Source: Piezodorus guildinii
Lineage: Eukaryota; Arthropoda; Insecta; Hemiptera; Pentatomidae
Direction of reading: 5' to 3'
Assembly: GCA_023052935.1 (NCBI GenBank)
Contig: CM041292.1
Span: forward strand, 140,457,143-140,521,142
Length of the DNA stretch: 64,000 nucleotides
The notes beneath the pieces are model-generated. The model was not told where the DNA came from, searched no databases, and saw only the letters and a list, made by a program, of their open reading frames with translations. Below are positions 20,791-33,518 of this stretch, piece by piece (positions within the stretch are counted from its first letter, which is position 1; each line of letters begins with the position of its first letter). The translations under genes were made by a program, and so were the position numbers.

Positions 20791-21124
20791 AAGAATGTAT
20801 ATACTTTAATAAAGAATGTATATATAAAGAATGTATATATAAAGAATGTATATACTTTAATAAGAATAAAGAATGTATATACTTTAATAAGAATAAAGAA
20901 TGTATATACTTTAATAAAGAATGTATATATAAAGAATGTATATACTTTAATAAGAAATAAAGAATGTATATACTTTAATAAGAATAAAGAATGTATATAC
21001 TTTAATAAAGAATGCATATATAAAGAATGTATATAATTTAATAAGAATAAAGAATGTATATACTTTAATAAAGTATGTATGTATAACGAATGTATATACT
21101 TTAATAAGAATAAAGAATGTATAA
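20791..21124. repeat. Minisatellite, mixed 14-26 bp units
   Basis: About 330 bp made of AAGAATGTATATACTTTAAT and shorter AAGAATGTATATAT units, sometimes with an added AAGAATA. It runs directly into family R copy B, whose first bases (around 21127) follow the last unit. Confidence 0.9.
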
Positions 21125-21126
21125 AT

Positions 21127-22025
21127 TTTTACTTACCTATATATGAAATATATAGTAATGGAAAGTATTTCGATCTTGAATATTTTAAAAATCTAGTTTT
21201 CAACGGAAATACACGTTTTAGGGTCCCCTGAGTCCAAATAACCAAGTCCCGCAAAAAGGTCTGTGTGTGTGTGGTAACTCCCGGGCGGAAACGGTAAGTC
21301 CTATGAAACTGAAATTTCATATTTAAGACATCTATACGCCCGAGACGTGACAAAACTTTTTTCATCAAAATGACCTTACCAGAAGAGCAACTTTATACCA
21401 TGCATTTTGCACCTTTTTTCGATTTTCTCGAAAACGGTTGCGACGATTTTGATTAAACTCGCTATATCGATGTAAAATTTAATGGACTTTAATATCTTGT
21501 AGGTTTTATTTGGATAAAAGTGGTCTGACAGGGCTTAAATGCCAATATTTTAAATTTTCTTCTTCTAAAGTACCTTTAATTTTGGAGATTCAATAATAAT
21601 AACTAGATTATCTTGTTAACGCTGATGAAAAACAGGTAAATATATAAATTGAATAAATTCGATATCCAACTAAAGGAGAAAACGGAAAAAAAATATTTTT
21701 TTAATGCAATTTTTCGTTTTGAACATAAGAGCAATAATATACATGTATGATATACCGTTGGAAAGCTAAAGATTTTAGAAAAAATATCATCTCATACTCA
21801 AGCTTTTAAAAGTTAATGGAGAGTGATGAAAAGAAGATAAAACTAACTGATTATTTAAGATAATAATATAATAGATTTTTTAATAAAACACATGTTTCTA
21901 CATAAATTCAATTTGATTAATTCCTTAATAATTTCACGTATTTTTATCTCTAACTGTATTTGAATATTCTTTCATTGATTTTAAAAATGGAGGTAAGTGA
22001 AAGTCGTGTGTTGCCCGCACCAGAT
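21127..22025 (+). repeat. Family R repeat copy B (unclassified)
   Basis: Best preserved plus-oriented copy. Begins TTTTACTTACCTATATATG, carries TTTTAGGGTCCCCTGAGTCC, CGCAAAAAGGTCTGTGTGTG, ACTCCCGGGCGGAAACGG and ATACCGTTGGAAAGCTAAAG, and ends GGAGGTAAGTGAAAGTC then TGTTGCCCGCACCAGAT. Length about 900 bp. Non-coding. Confidence 0.8.
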
Positions 22026-22157
22026 TTTTGAACATACGAACAGCAAAAACAAAAGTATAATTTAACGTTGAAAAGGTAAGAATTTTCGAAAAAAATATTA
22101 TCTTATTTACAAACAAGTAAGGCAATAAAGGGACAAATAGTGCATACAATTATTACT

Positions 22158-22219
22158 GATAAGTATACGTTACAATCTGATATTGCCATATTATTTAATA
22201 TAAATCATATGTTTCCAAC
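22158..22219 (+). repeat. 62 bp direct repeat, right copy
   Basis: Partner of 20053-20114. Confidence 0.8.
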
Positions 22220-22292
22220 AAGAGAGACACACTTCCATTTATATAAGCGATGCTGTCTAACTTAATTGGGTTGCTATTTACACAGCCTTCCA

Positions 22293-22420
22293 TATTATCA
22301 TTTATTAAAATTTACAACTCTATTAGTAATACATCAAGTAAACTAGCTAACAGAAAAAATACATTAAAAACTCATGAAGAGAAAATGTCCATTGGCAGCA
22401 CTCCAAATAATTAATGGTAT
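22293..22420 (-). mobile_element. Short Jockey 3' UTR fragment
   Basis: The reverse complement of a Jockey 3' end: ATCATTTATTAAAATTTACA and CCATTGGCAGCACTCC match 8212 onward and 8310 onward. Only about 125 bp, so a severe 5' truncation. Confidence 0.7.
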
Positions 22421-24075
22421 GTAATTTTGATTTCCTTAATTAGGGACATTGAAAAATCAAAATGATTCAGCACAACAAAAAATTAATTTTAAAAAAGTTT
22501 ATAAAAATAATTTTCTATTATTAATAAATCGAAGAATTTCCTAATTTCCAAAAAATAATAATTAACTTATGCATACTATGCAATTTACATGAAATTTATT
22601 TTTAATAACAATTATGTGTCCATTAATTGAAAATGTTTAATATTAAGTTGTGATTTTCGGGTTCAGCTAATGGGATATTCATTTGAAACATTGAAATGTT
22701 GGCTCGGGTATTTTTAGTTGATCATGTAATAATATCATTGATCTTCTTTTATATGATGTATTTAATAGTATATTAAAAGTAAACAAATATATGAATAATT
22801 TCTGTATGTTATACGTGTATATATATAAATTTGTTCAACATCATAGAAGACAGACAATTTAGTCAAGTGTATTATATATTGTTTATCATTGTGTAGTTGG
22901 TTACTGTTTCTTTATAAAAATTGTGTTATATTTTGTGATATTATTTAAGTATTGTATTGTATCTACTGTGTACTGTGTTTCTGTTTGGGATAGTACTTTT
23001 ATTAAATTTCCGCAGGTGAACTCCTTTCTCACACACAGGCTCGCTTAGTGGGATAGTGACTTCTACTTGCACTGTAAAATGTCTGTATTTTGATTTAATA
23101 AAAAATTAAAAAAAAACAATTTAAAATAGTACTTCATGCTTCAAAATCAACTAATTATAAATAGACAAAAAAATCAGTTTAATAATGAAGTTTAAAACTT
23201 TGTTTGATACTTACTTTAACATTGATATATAATTTTATAGTTTAAATATTGACTTAATTTTGTTATTGATACAATTTACGTAATGTTTAATTGAAAATTT
23301 TAATTATTAAGTTTGAGTAGTAAGTAAATCATATGGTATTTGAATCTTTCAATAGTGCATCTTATTGACACTAAAATTCCATAACTTAACTGGCATTTTA
23401 TAAAATACCTGCAAAATTGTTAGTTGAATGCAAATTCCTTTATTACCTTAGACAATAAGCCTAACAATGCTTCATAATTATTAACAAGAATTATAATTTT
23501 AATCGGCCTTTATTCAAATTTGGCATTAGGCCAGCGGAAAATAAGGATTTTAGTATAACTTGAAATTATACAAGAAACTTGGACGTTCGTTACAAACATC
23601 TCTAGATTAGGAGGCATCTCCCTTAAAATAACTACTTAGAGAATTTCATTATCCTGGCGTTGTAATATTATCAAATTAACTCACAAATGAAGCCTTTTCT
23701 GAATTGAGAAAAGCTCTTAGAGAGGGTCAAACCGTAACCTACTTTGGAACTTACAGGCTAAAGTTTTGAATTCATATAACCCATCCCCCACCCCTCTCAC
23801 TCCTAGACGGATTTGAAACTTTGGAGTCTGAGCAGAGAAGTGAAACAGTAGCAGTACCACAATTCAGAACTGTTTCCGCTCATAATACCAACACACATTT
23901 GAATAAGATTAAAGATTGATTGTTTTATTGTTAGGGATTTAGCTTGAACATTAATTAATACTTCGCAGTTTTCAAAACGATCCTATGTTTCTAACGTAAG
24001 ATCGAAACTACAATAAAAAAATAAAGAAAGAAAGAGATATTTACTGTTAAAGGCCTAACACCCGATGAATTTTTA
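22421..24075. other. No gene seen; one possible polyadenylated end
   Basis: AT-rich throughout. At about 22975-23115 a less AT-rich segment leads into TTTAATAAAAAATT and an A run, which could be the 3' end of an old retro-copy with an AATAAA signal. No open frame supports it. Confidence 0.35.
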
Positions 24076-24080
24076 ACACT

Positions 24081-24335
24081 GCTGTGTATTACAGCTGTTT
24101 TGGTTTTAGAAAAATAGGACATCTATTAAAATTTCAACTTCCCAAAGTAATAAATTCCAATATAAATATGAAAACAAAATTATTAATAAATTAAATTAAT
24201 GATACATTTTTATTTAATGCTGTGTATTTTAGCTGTTCTGGTTTCAGAAAAGCAGGACATAAATTAAAATTCCACTTTTCCCAAAGTAATCAATTTAAAA
24301 AAAAAATACAAAATAAATATGAAAACAAAATGATG
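24081..24335 (+). repeat. Local tandem duplication, ~105 bp units
   Basis: 24081-24180 and 24221-24335 share GCTGTGTATT, AGCTGTT, GGTTT, AGGACAT, TTCCCAAAGTAAT and AAATATGAAAACAAAAT in the same order, about 140 bp apart. The second copy has a longer A run. Non-coding. Confidence 0.8.
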
Positions 24336-25465
24336 CCATGATTAAAAATCGCACAATAAATAACAACAATCAGATGTCGAAAATCAAAATTCATATAATG
24401 TAGATTTAATAAAGTCTTATTAATAAGAAATGTCAATAATAAAGACATAATTCACTAACCTCAAAACCCGACATTCGGACCGCAGTAGTTCGAAAAATCC
24501 TTACCTGGCTATTGCTCTCTGCACCATTCCAGCATCTTAGTTCAGTGTTCATTTGATAATTGTGATATCTACAAAGTTCCTATGTAATACTCTATATTTT
24601 TTATAAATTTTAGTAAATTCGTAATAATTTATTTTAAATTCATTTATAACATCAGCACAAATGGATATTACAGTTAAGATAACCTACTACATTACTTATA
24701 AACTAGTAAATTCATTGTGAATTTATTGCATCTCCTAGCTGACTTTTCTGCTGTGATTTATGATATAGTAAATTTATAATTATAATAAATATATGATATA
24801 ATAAATAAATGTCAGTTTTTTAGCATTGATTTATCCAATTAATTAATATGATGAGTGAACTAAGAGTAAAATTAATAAATAAAGAGTAACTAAGTAATAT
24901 GATGAAAAAACAAACAAAAAAAACAAACAGGTTATCTTACCACCAGCGGTATTATAGATGAGGGGTTGGTTTTCCTTTGAGGGAGATCATTACTTATCTC
25001 AACTCCATTTTATGCCTAAATTAATCCTACTTCAAACTTTGGCTTTCCCGTACGTGATGTGAGATTCTATTTGTCTTCTCTAAGAATCTTTACGTGGGCC
25101 GTTCCTGATGGTCTTTTAAAATCTTTATTGTTTATTGGAATGAATTGTGTATTCGAAAAAGGGTCACGTCTCAAATAGACTAAATTTGAAATGAATTTCG
25201 TCGGAAGCATCTATAGAATACTTTCTATGGCAAGGTAGCACTCTAAGAAAAGCATTCTTGGTATTCTGTGTAGCTACATGAATTTTACAACCATTCTTTT
25301 TTCATTCTTTTATTAGCCGATTTTCATAGTTTTATATTTATTTATTTTTATTATAACTATATTTCTTAAATTATTCTACACAATTAAGTTCTATTAAAAA
25401 AATTAAAAATCATATAATTTAATATTTATGAAATATGGAGGTTAAAAAATATAGCGATGGTTACC
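24336..25465. other. No gene seen
   Basis: AT-rich. Short frames only; nothing recognised. Confidence 0.4.
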
Positions 25466-25469
25466 TAAA

Positions 25470-25504
25470 CATGGTGGTTAGCATAACAGCCTCTTGCTAT
25501 GTTT
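25470..25504 (+). mobile_element. SINE family 2 head fragment
   Basis: CATGGTGGTTAGCATAACAG resembles a tRNA A-box region and the reverse complement of the end of the 308-522 copy (CATGGTAGTTAGCATAACAG). It may be the missing head of the body at 26165-26265, split from it by about 660 bp of other sequence. Confidence 0.5.
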
Positions 25505-25839
25505 TTGACCGGCTGCTTTTCTAAGGCAGCGGTACCTTCATAAATTAGCTTACTTAATATATTTAATCCATATATAAAGTATATTTCATGATACCATTGG
25601 ATCTCTTTTCCAAAGGTATCGTGTTTACCAATCCCATAGGTGGCATACAGGGTAAGATTAAAGTAAACAAGATTCAATTAATACATTACTATAATTATTA
25701 ATTTACACATATCCATTACATTAATACCTTGCTTAGAACTTTGATTGAGAATACTGAGGGACATTTTCACTACTACCTTTGCCATAAAATATTACAAAAC
25801 AAGAGAGATACCTTTAAAACACTTAGTAGGCTGACGGAA

Positions 25840-26100
25840 GTGGAATCTTAGGCGCTCCTTCTAGGCTTCATCTTCCAGCTGCTCTACGACCACCGGCGAA
25901 CATCAAATCCTCTTGAGGATGGACCTCGGCTGTTCTCTTCTCGTGGATGGAATAAGACCCACCTTTATCCTCATCGTCGTCACCTCGGGCAGGGCTGATC
26001 TCGGAAGTGCCCCAAGCCGGGGGTCCTTTGTCCTAGTGTCTAGGAAGTTTCCCGAGGTACATATTGCTGGGGGCCTTTTGATGTTATGCCGACAAAGGTT
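25840..26100. other. GC-richer segment of unknown nature
   Basis: Distinctly less AT-rich than its surroundings, with an open frame on the plus strand from 25913 to 26329 (138 codons) that is translated from a mixture of this segment and the adjacent SINE. The translation has no motif I recognise. It could be part of an unrecognised repeat or an old gene fragment. Confidence 0.3.
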
Positions 26101-26164
26101 CGTTATCTTTAATTGTTTAATTTTAAAATTATTTAATAATGAACTCCCCTCAGTATTCTCAATA

Positions 26165-26265
26165 CATTACACTTTTATGCCAAAGGTCCCAGGTTCAAAC
26201 CCACAGGTAGCCCTAGGATTTTTCAATGTAATTAAAAAGTCCTTAGTTATGCCGTCCTTCTTAGG
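26165..26265 (+). mobile_element. SINE family 2 copy (c), fragment
   Basis: CCCAGGTTCAAACCCACAGG is a B-box-like core, followed by CCCTAGGATTTTTCAATG and CCTTAGTTATGCCGTCCTTC as in the 5.65 kb copy. The rest of the body is missing. Confidence 0.75.
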
Positions 26266-26269
26266 ATAT

Positions 26270-28145
26270 ATATATAAAAGAATAACGGAATCTGAGATTC
26301 GAATGGGCAGTGGAAGAGTTGATGTTTGAAAGAAAAAATAGAATGTATATGTCTTTGATTTGCGATAAATTTTAATTGTAAACATTATAATGTCACAAAA
26401 CCAAGATTTTGCTTTAGCAGATACCTTATGATTTGTTTTATACATTTATTGGTGACATCCCTCTTTTATGATTTTCGTTGACGATTGTGAAATTTCTATT
26501 TGAGACAAAGTTAAAATTTATCCCTAGAATAAATAATTATTGATTGTTTTTCTCATCTAGCAGACCTCATTAGAATTTAGTCATTAAGTTGATTATTTAA
26601 ATATTTAAAACTTAGCCAATTACTCCTAAAAAAAATATAAGTATGTTCTAATAGAGATAAATTACTGTAACTCAAAGTCCAAGTTTTTCAATTGTAATGC
26701 CCACTTACCTCTAAGTTGAATAATTATAAAATATATATTAGGCAATGTTGAAATTCTTTAAAAAATATATTGTAAGTTATTGAATGAATAAAGTAGTATT
26801 TAAAAATACAAAATTAGTTTAGAAGTTAAGATGTTAAATACCTAAAAAAAAAACACTTTTTTTTTATATCCTTATTTGGATATATTTTCATAATCGTTAA
26901 AATTTATGGTTACTTTAGTAAACTTTATTGGTTTATAGGTTATATATCATACCTAGTCAAAAATTTACAACAGGAAACTACTTTTACAATGATTGGACTA
27001 ATTAACTTTCTTTTAGCAGTGGGTTGTTGGGAGATTTTGTCGATGTTATATCATATGGACAAGATTACTTGACATTTATTCAAAAATTAACTTATGAAAA
27101 AGTAAAATATTTTTTTTATTGACGATCATTTTAAATGGATTATATTTGTTTGTATGAATATACCTAAATATTACTATAAACTTGTATATCAGGGTGTTTT
27201 GTTCCTGTAAATGAAAAAAAAAAAAAAGAAGTATTATGTCTGTTCCTACACGACTATTTCGCTTCTCCCCATGTGGACCGATTTAAATGCTTAAGGCGAT
27301 GATTTTAAGTCATGAATAATTGGTTATAAAAATACTATATTTAAAAAATGTATATATAAAGAAGTTGGTTTTTCAAAATAATCTTTTCTTGACGTTGTTG
27401 AAATAAGAACTGAGTTTACTGTTAAATGCACAACATTATTTCTATCAAGAGAAAAGCAGTATTTTGTGGATTTATTTACCCATTTTTGTTTTTCTTACCT
27501 TGAATATCTTTTATGCTAATGATGAATCCTTGTGCTTTAAAAAAAAATATTACGCTGGTTTTCCATGGTTCTTACATACATACGTTGCTATTTATAATGT
27601 AATTCAAGCTAAATGCAATGTGAATATGGTTATTCCTTTGTATCTAAGAACGATTATTTAACTTTTAAATCACTTGAGACCATTATGGTACATATAGGTC
27701 TCATTACTAGGAACCTTAAACACTGAGCCCCATTCTGCATATCTACGAATTGAAGCCATTCATGAGATAAGTATGTGGAGGGGGAGTATCCCATTCAGGA
27801 TTTCCTGAGCATATCCTCTTTCCATTATGAGTCCCATTAATGCCATTTCTTATTCGAGGGTCCTTCAGTTCCATTATTTATACTCTCTTGCTGGAAAATC
27901 CTTGGAATGTTTACTAGATCAGACATGGAACAAGTACAGTACCTCATACAATAATGAACCTATGGAACCTTTAAATTAATTTGGCGCTATGAAGAGCGTT
28001 TATTAATACAATTAGGAACAAAACTAAATTTCTAACCTATTTATTGAAATATTATTATTTTAAAAATCATAGAGGTGAGGTGCCAAGAATGCATTTGATC
28101 TGTATGACGTTGATGAAAGACGGATGAACATTGAATTCCTAAGTC
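26270..28145. other. No gene seen
   Basis: AT-rich spacer. Frames up to about 90 codons are low-complexity and match nothing I know. A patch at 27700-27960 is slightly less AT-rich without features. Confidence 0.4.
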
Positions 28146-28149
28146 ATTA

Positions 28150-28600
28150 AATTTTTTTTTTAAATTTATTTATTGGAATTTACAACTATATAATAGAATA
28201 CAACCAGTGAATGTGAGTAAAATATAAAATAAGGCATGAAAGTCATTTAGAGGAAACTTCCATGGGGAGCACACTAAAAATATTGTAATCTAGAAGGTCT
28301 CAGGACCTTTTCCTTTTCAGAAACCTCGGAGGATGGTCAGGAAAAAGTGGAAGAAAGCATTGAAACTAGAGGATTAGAGTGGGAATGGAGTTTGTCATGA
28401 AAGGAATGATATCTGGTTCGGGCCGAATCAGCAACATACGAACATTAAGGTCCTTATGGATCAGTTTATTCGTTAAAAGTAAGGACATTGAAGATTTTAC
28501 GAAGAATTTCGGATTACAGGGATGGATACGGGAAGAATTTGATGGTTTAGGTAGAGCCACAAAGCTTCACTCCGTACTAAACATTTAGAACCTAACATTT
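28150..28600 (-). mobile_element. 5'-truncated Jockey 3' end
   Basis: A T-rich start at 28150-28165 (the poly(A) tail on the minus strand) is followed by sequence parallel to 8205-8630. Minus-strand frames give KPSNSSRI and TNKLIHKDLNV as in the full element. Frameshifts and stops are present. Confidence 0.85.
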
Positions 28601-31600
28601 ACCTAGGGTAACTCAAAAGACCGTTTAATTGATTCAGTTGTAAATCTATTAAGTTTTGAACAAAAAGCCATTAAAAAAAAGATTGAGTGCCTTTCAATTC
28701 AAGTTCAGGAAGCATTGACAAACTCACAAACTATACACACCGGTCCGAAATGTGAGGAGAATCCAAAATAATCTCAAGATTATAACGCGCAGAAGAATGG
28801 GGGGATTTCCTGGCCATTTACGATACCAAAGAGGTATAACCTATCTACTAAGCGCTTGTGTGGCTGCATCCTTTACTAAACAATCAGATGAATTAAATTT
28901 TTAGAAGAAATAATAATAACCAAACCGATTCGAAGTTATCTCTAGATTTCACCATGCTCAAAGAAAATTTCAATGCTATAACTACTAGAAGCCATTGATG
29001 AAAGGGCTGTCTGTACACAGAGCAATGTCTTGACTGTGTCACGAATCTGCGTATTCTTTTATTAGGAGGACCAATATATAATTTTACATTCTTTCAATCT
29101 CTAACTATAATACGATATTTTGTCTGTGGACGATAGTAGGTTTTGGTGTTTTGGATCGATTGACCCCTGTAATGAGTGCTAATCCTCTTATTTATTTTTT
29201 TTTTTTTTACGGACATGTAACAGTGCATCCAGGCCTTGATGACTACAGTGCAGTAATACCAGCAAATGATTATTATTAGAAGATTCGAAAACCTTTAGGC
29301 AGTTGCTTACATTACTTTCCGATATCTTACAAGCTGAGAATTTACCCTTAACGCTCAAAGAAATCTTTAAGGCTACAGAAATTGTTTAAATCCATTTCCC
29401 TCACCGCCTTGCAAGTAGGTATGTGTGGCGATTATCACAAGTTTTACAGGACAATTCATCTGGTTCATTGTTCTGTTTCAAATTAAAATTATTTCGTTGT
29501 TGAATCAAAAAGAAACGTTGGATTCGGGCGTATACACTTTATGGAATTATATTAATAATTGGATCTAAATGAAACCTGTAGATATAATGTGCCGTCGTTC
29601 TTCTTTGTAATTGCAAAACTAATCCTAAACAAAAATTTACTGATTGAAACACTTCATCAAGACATACATCGAGTTTATCAATATCTTGCAGTAACATACT
29701 GTTTGTATTGCGGTAAAAAAGAATTAGATACATCTGCAATTACCGCCTTTACTCCAGTCACAAAGTTCTATAAAGTAACTGATGAATAGTTCACCTTTAT
29801 TCAAAGAATTATGATGTTTTCAATATTATGAATTCGATATACCTTGGTAAATCCTTGTTATCAGTGTCTTGCAGAACCGCATGGAAATCCCTAACGACCA
29901 GCGACTATCGGACTCACCCTCCTCACAGCTGGTTGAGGTTTGCTCGAGTACACTCCAAACAAGAGGGTGGAACAGCACTTGTTAAGCTCCCCACCAATTA
30001 TCGTTCTTGTTCCCTGAAGGGTCCTGGAGACGATTTGGATACCTGCTTCAGCCGAGTATTGTAAAACAGTGAATTGCTTACATGGTAAGGATAGACGAAG
30101 TAGGATAATATATTTGATATTCATTTTATTCACTGATTAGCTCGCACCAATAAAATAATTTGTGTCATAATACAGACCGAATAATAACAATAATGATGAT
30201 AGCTTTTGTGATCTAATTCCCTACAAAAACAAAGTGTATATATTTGAAAATCGTTGAATGAGTTCTCTGCTATCGCAGTAGCCTAAATGGGGGTATAAAG
30301 ATAAAACTCAAATAGGCCTCATAAAGAAAAAAATACCAATATGTTCACGCTAATTCTATACGCTGAACTAATTGGTATACTTAAAAGAGACAGTTGAAGA
30401 CGTAGGAAAGAGCATCGTATTAGGAGGCTGGGATTCAACTTAAGTCTTTAGATGGAATTTCACTATCAAAGACTGGTGAAATCGGCATTGAATCTTCATT
30501 TGTTAAGCCTATTAACATTAATGAGAGCAAGAAGATGGCTCACTCTGATTTGCATGTAGAGAATAGTGAAAATTAATTTTGGAAGTACACACATTATTAC
30601 TTTATTAGCTCACTTAATACATCTATACTCGAAAATTATTATTAGCATATTGCATATGTATCAATACAACCCAAATTAACAGTTTACCTAAACCCTTTAA
30701 AGATTGTAGAGCTTCCGAAAACGCCGCCATTCTGTCGATAGTAAAAGAAACCTTGACAGAAAAGCCAAAATTTATTAGGAGCTCAGGCTAACTTGATGTC
30801 TGAGTTCATAGGCCAGGCACATCAAGTTATGTGATGGGATGAAGGCCTGTGAAAACCCTCTCTTCAGAGATATAACACCATCACCGAGGCCCGGGAGGTG
30901 GCAAGGCACTATCCCCATGGTCGACGTTTTCGCCGAATGGAGGGTTCAGGGATCCTGCAGTCTCAACCCTCTCATTTCAAAATTTATGATAGCCAATAAA
31001 ATGGTTCCTCTGCATACGAAAATTGAAAAGGGCGTGTTATATATACATATTTATATAAATAAACACCTTTAATACTCTCGGGTACTCGAAGGACTATTAT
31101 TTTGTATTCTCGTTATGATATATTTTTTGTATATTGTATATTTGTTTGATGAATAAATGAATGATATGATAGGAAAAAATTAAAAATAACATTTTACCTC
31201 TGACGTACAGATCTCATATACATAAGTATATATATCTTATTTTCTTTTCCGCAAGCTTGTAGTCACAAATATTTTAAATGGTACATACCCTATAATGTTT
31301 ATTATGATAACTTAGATATCAACTAGTGATTTGCTGGGAATCAACTACTGGAAAAAAGTGATAGTATTTTTATTAATCACTTCTATTTATAGTTAATTTC
31401 GTAAAAACAAAGGTTACCATTGACGTTTATTGAAACACAAATGTTAACTAACAGAATATATGAAAACCTTCTAATTATACTTGAAATCGGGAAGTAAGTG
31501 ACGGTAGTCATGTGCGCATCAGATTTTACAACATTAAACTATCATTGAATGATTACATTTTGTGTATTCATTAGTTTTGATGGCTAGTTAAAAGATCACA

Positions 31601-32232
31601 TTGGAGGAAATCACTTTAATTATTGGACGGTATCTGTATCGATACATCATACACAAATTTGATTTGGATATTGATTTAAATTTTTTTTTTTTTTAAATAT
31701 TGAAATGATACTGATGTAACCGAAGTGTAATTAAAATCATTCCTAAAGACCTTCAGCTGGTCAACGGCGAGGCATTAAAATATTGAGGGGACTTAAGAAT
31801 TACCGGAGCCTCGGAATAATAAATTATTCTATTGATGACATTGGCAGAGGTCTCAGGGATGTATTTTTTATCTTTAGTCGTTAGGAGGAAAAAAAAAATA
31901 TATTGCAACAATTTCGTAAGCCAGTTGTGTCGAAATCGATTTATATATTAAGAGCCCTACTTTAATTACCTGTTATTTGAACAGGAGTATAGTGAACTGT
32001 CGGGTCACCCGATGATTAGTAGGAAGTAGGGTTTAATGTATCATTAGCTGTTCCTCATTACTATTTTAACTGCATAATGATTTATTACTAGCCTATCTCA
32101 TTCCGTGTTTAAATCAATAATAGCTGGTTTTGTGTTTAGTGTATCTTTTCACAAGTATTTTTTCGTCCCGTTTAATACATGATATTGTCGATTATGTTCC
32201 AACAAATGTAAAACATCAGCTTAGTTTTTATT
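28601..32232. other. No gene seen in 3.6 kb
   Basis: Two patches are less AT-rich: 29840-30070 (plus-strand frame of 78 codons) and 30780-31010 (77 codons). Neither translation has a recognisable domain. At 31485-31535 there is a short family R end (AAGTAAGTGACGG then GCGCATCAGATTTT). Confidence 0.4.
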
Positions 32233-33110
32233 TTTTCTTACCTATGGAATAGAAAATATTGTGCTCGTGAAAAATTTTTAAATCGAATTTTCACCAGAAA
32301 TATAGGTCTTAGGGGCCTTAGACTCCAAATGACCAAGTCCCGCATAAATTTCTGTGTGTGGTAGCTCTAGCAGGAAAACGAAAAGTCGTACAAAACTTAA
32401 ATTTCACATTTTAAAATAGTATATGCTTGAGATGTTACAGCAACGTTTTCTTTAAAATTGCCAAATCAGAGGAGCCACTTTATACTATGGATTTTGCAAA
32501 ATTTAACGATTTTTCAAAGATTTAAAGATTTTGATTAAATTAGTTAAATCGATGTATAATTAACATGATTTAATATCATGTAGATTCCATTCTAAATAAA
32601 ATTGTTTGACAGGTCTTACTTGTCAATATTTCAATTAATGATATTTTCTCACTCTAAAGTAGCTTTAATATTGTAGATTCCAAAAAAATTAAACATTTCA
32701 TAATATTAGAATTGATATAAAACGGCCAAATATACATGTAGGCCAAATCTGATTACCGACTAAAGGAGGAAAATTGTGAATATATTTTTTAGGAAATTTT
32801 TCATTCCCGAACACAAGAATAGTAATATTCAATACATGTATTAGGGACTGTTAAAAAGATAAAGATTTAAAAAAAAATGTTTATTATGTAGAAAGCTGTA
32901 AATCATAATGCAGAATGATGAAACGAGCATAAACATAAGCGTTGATTGTAAATAAAAAATTTCTTTTGTTTGATTATTAAATCTGAAGCACGTTTTAATC
33001 GAAATTCAATGTAATTATTTAGTCTTTTTCAAGTCGAACCTTAGCTAAAAGTTCTTAAATCGATTTTAATAGCAGAGGTAAGTGAAAATCGCGAGTTTCC
33101 TGCACAAGAT
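32233..33110 (+). repeat. Family R repeat copy C (diverged)
   Basis: Plus orientation, same order of blocks as copy B but more diverged: AAATATAGGTCTTAGGGGCC, CAAGTCCCGCATAAATTTCT, GTGGTAGCTCTAGC, and the end GAGGTAAGTGAAAATC then CCTGCACAAGAT. The GT tract is very short here. Confidence 0.7.
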
Positions 33111-33314
33111 TTATTTAAATAATAACATGAAGGTAAAGAATTTTCAGGATTTCATTTTTCATAATATACAAAAGAAGTTGATGGTAAAACTTTATCTCTG
33201 CTGTTTTCCCTATTTCTCGGGATCTAAGAAACTCATTCAAAGATAGATAGTTTGTTGCTCCAGGTTATGATAACCACTAAAGGGTGATATCGTATAACTA
33301 AATCGTAACTCCAT

Positions 33315-33430
33315 CAAATTAAAGGGCGAGTGGACCATTTACGAAAACATTTGTAAAGATTATTATTCAACTAGCTAAACCGATGTAAAACTTAATGAGC
33401 TTTAATATCATGTAGGTTTCATTTATTCTG
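33315..33430 (+). repeat. Family R internal fragment
   Basis: CCGATGTAAAACTTAATGAG and TTTAATATCATGTAGGTTTC match the middle of copies A and B. It lies between copies C and D. Confidence 0.6.
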
Positions 33431-33518
33431 TTTATAATCAAATTATATCAGTAATTCACATGATTATTTTTTATGAATAACATGTTAGCTTTAGGTACCT
33501 CATTACAAATATTAAAAA

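Noticed and set aside
20784..21017. Repeat protein on the minus strand (HSLFLIKVYTFF units)
   Set aside because: It is the translation of the minisatellite, with no independent coding support.
25913..26329. 138-codon host gene
   Set aside because: The second half reads into a SINE and no domain is recognisable; no splice or start context supports it.
29828..30064. Host exon followed by a GTAAGG donor
   Set aside because: The 78-residue translation has no domain, and no partner exon or acceptor could be argued.
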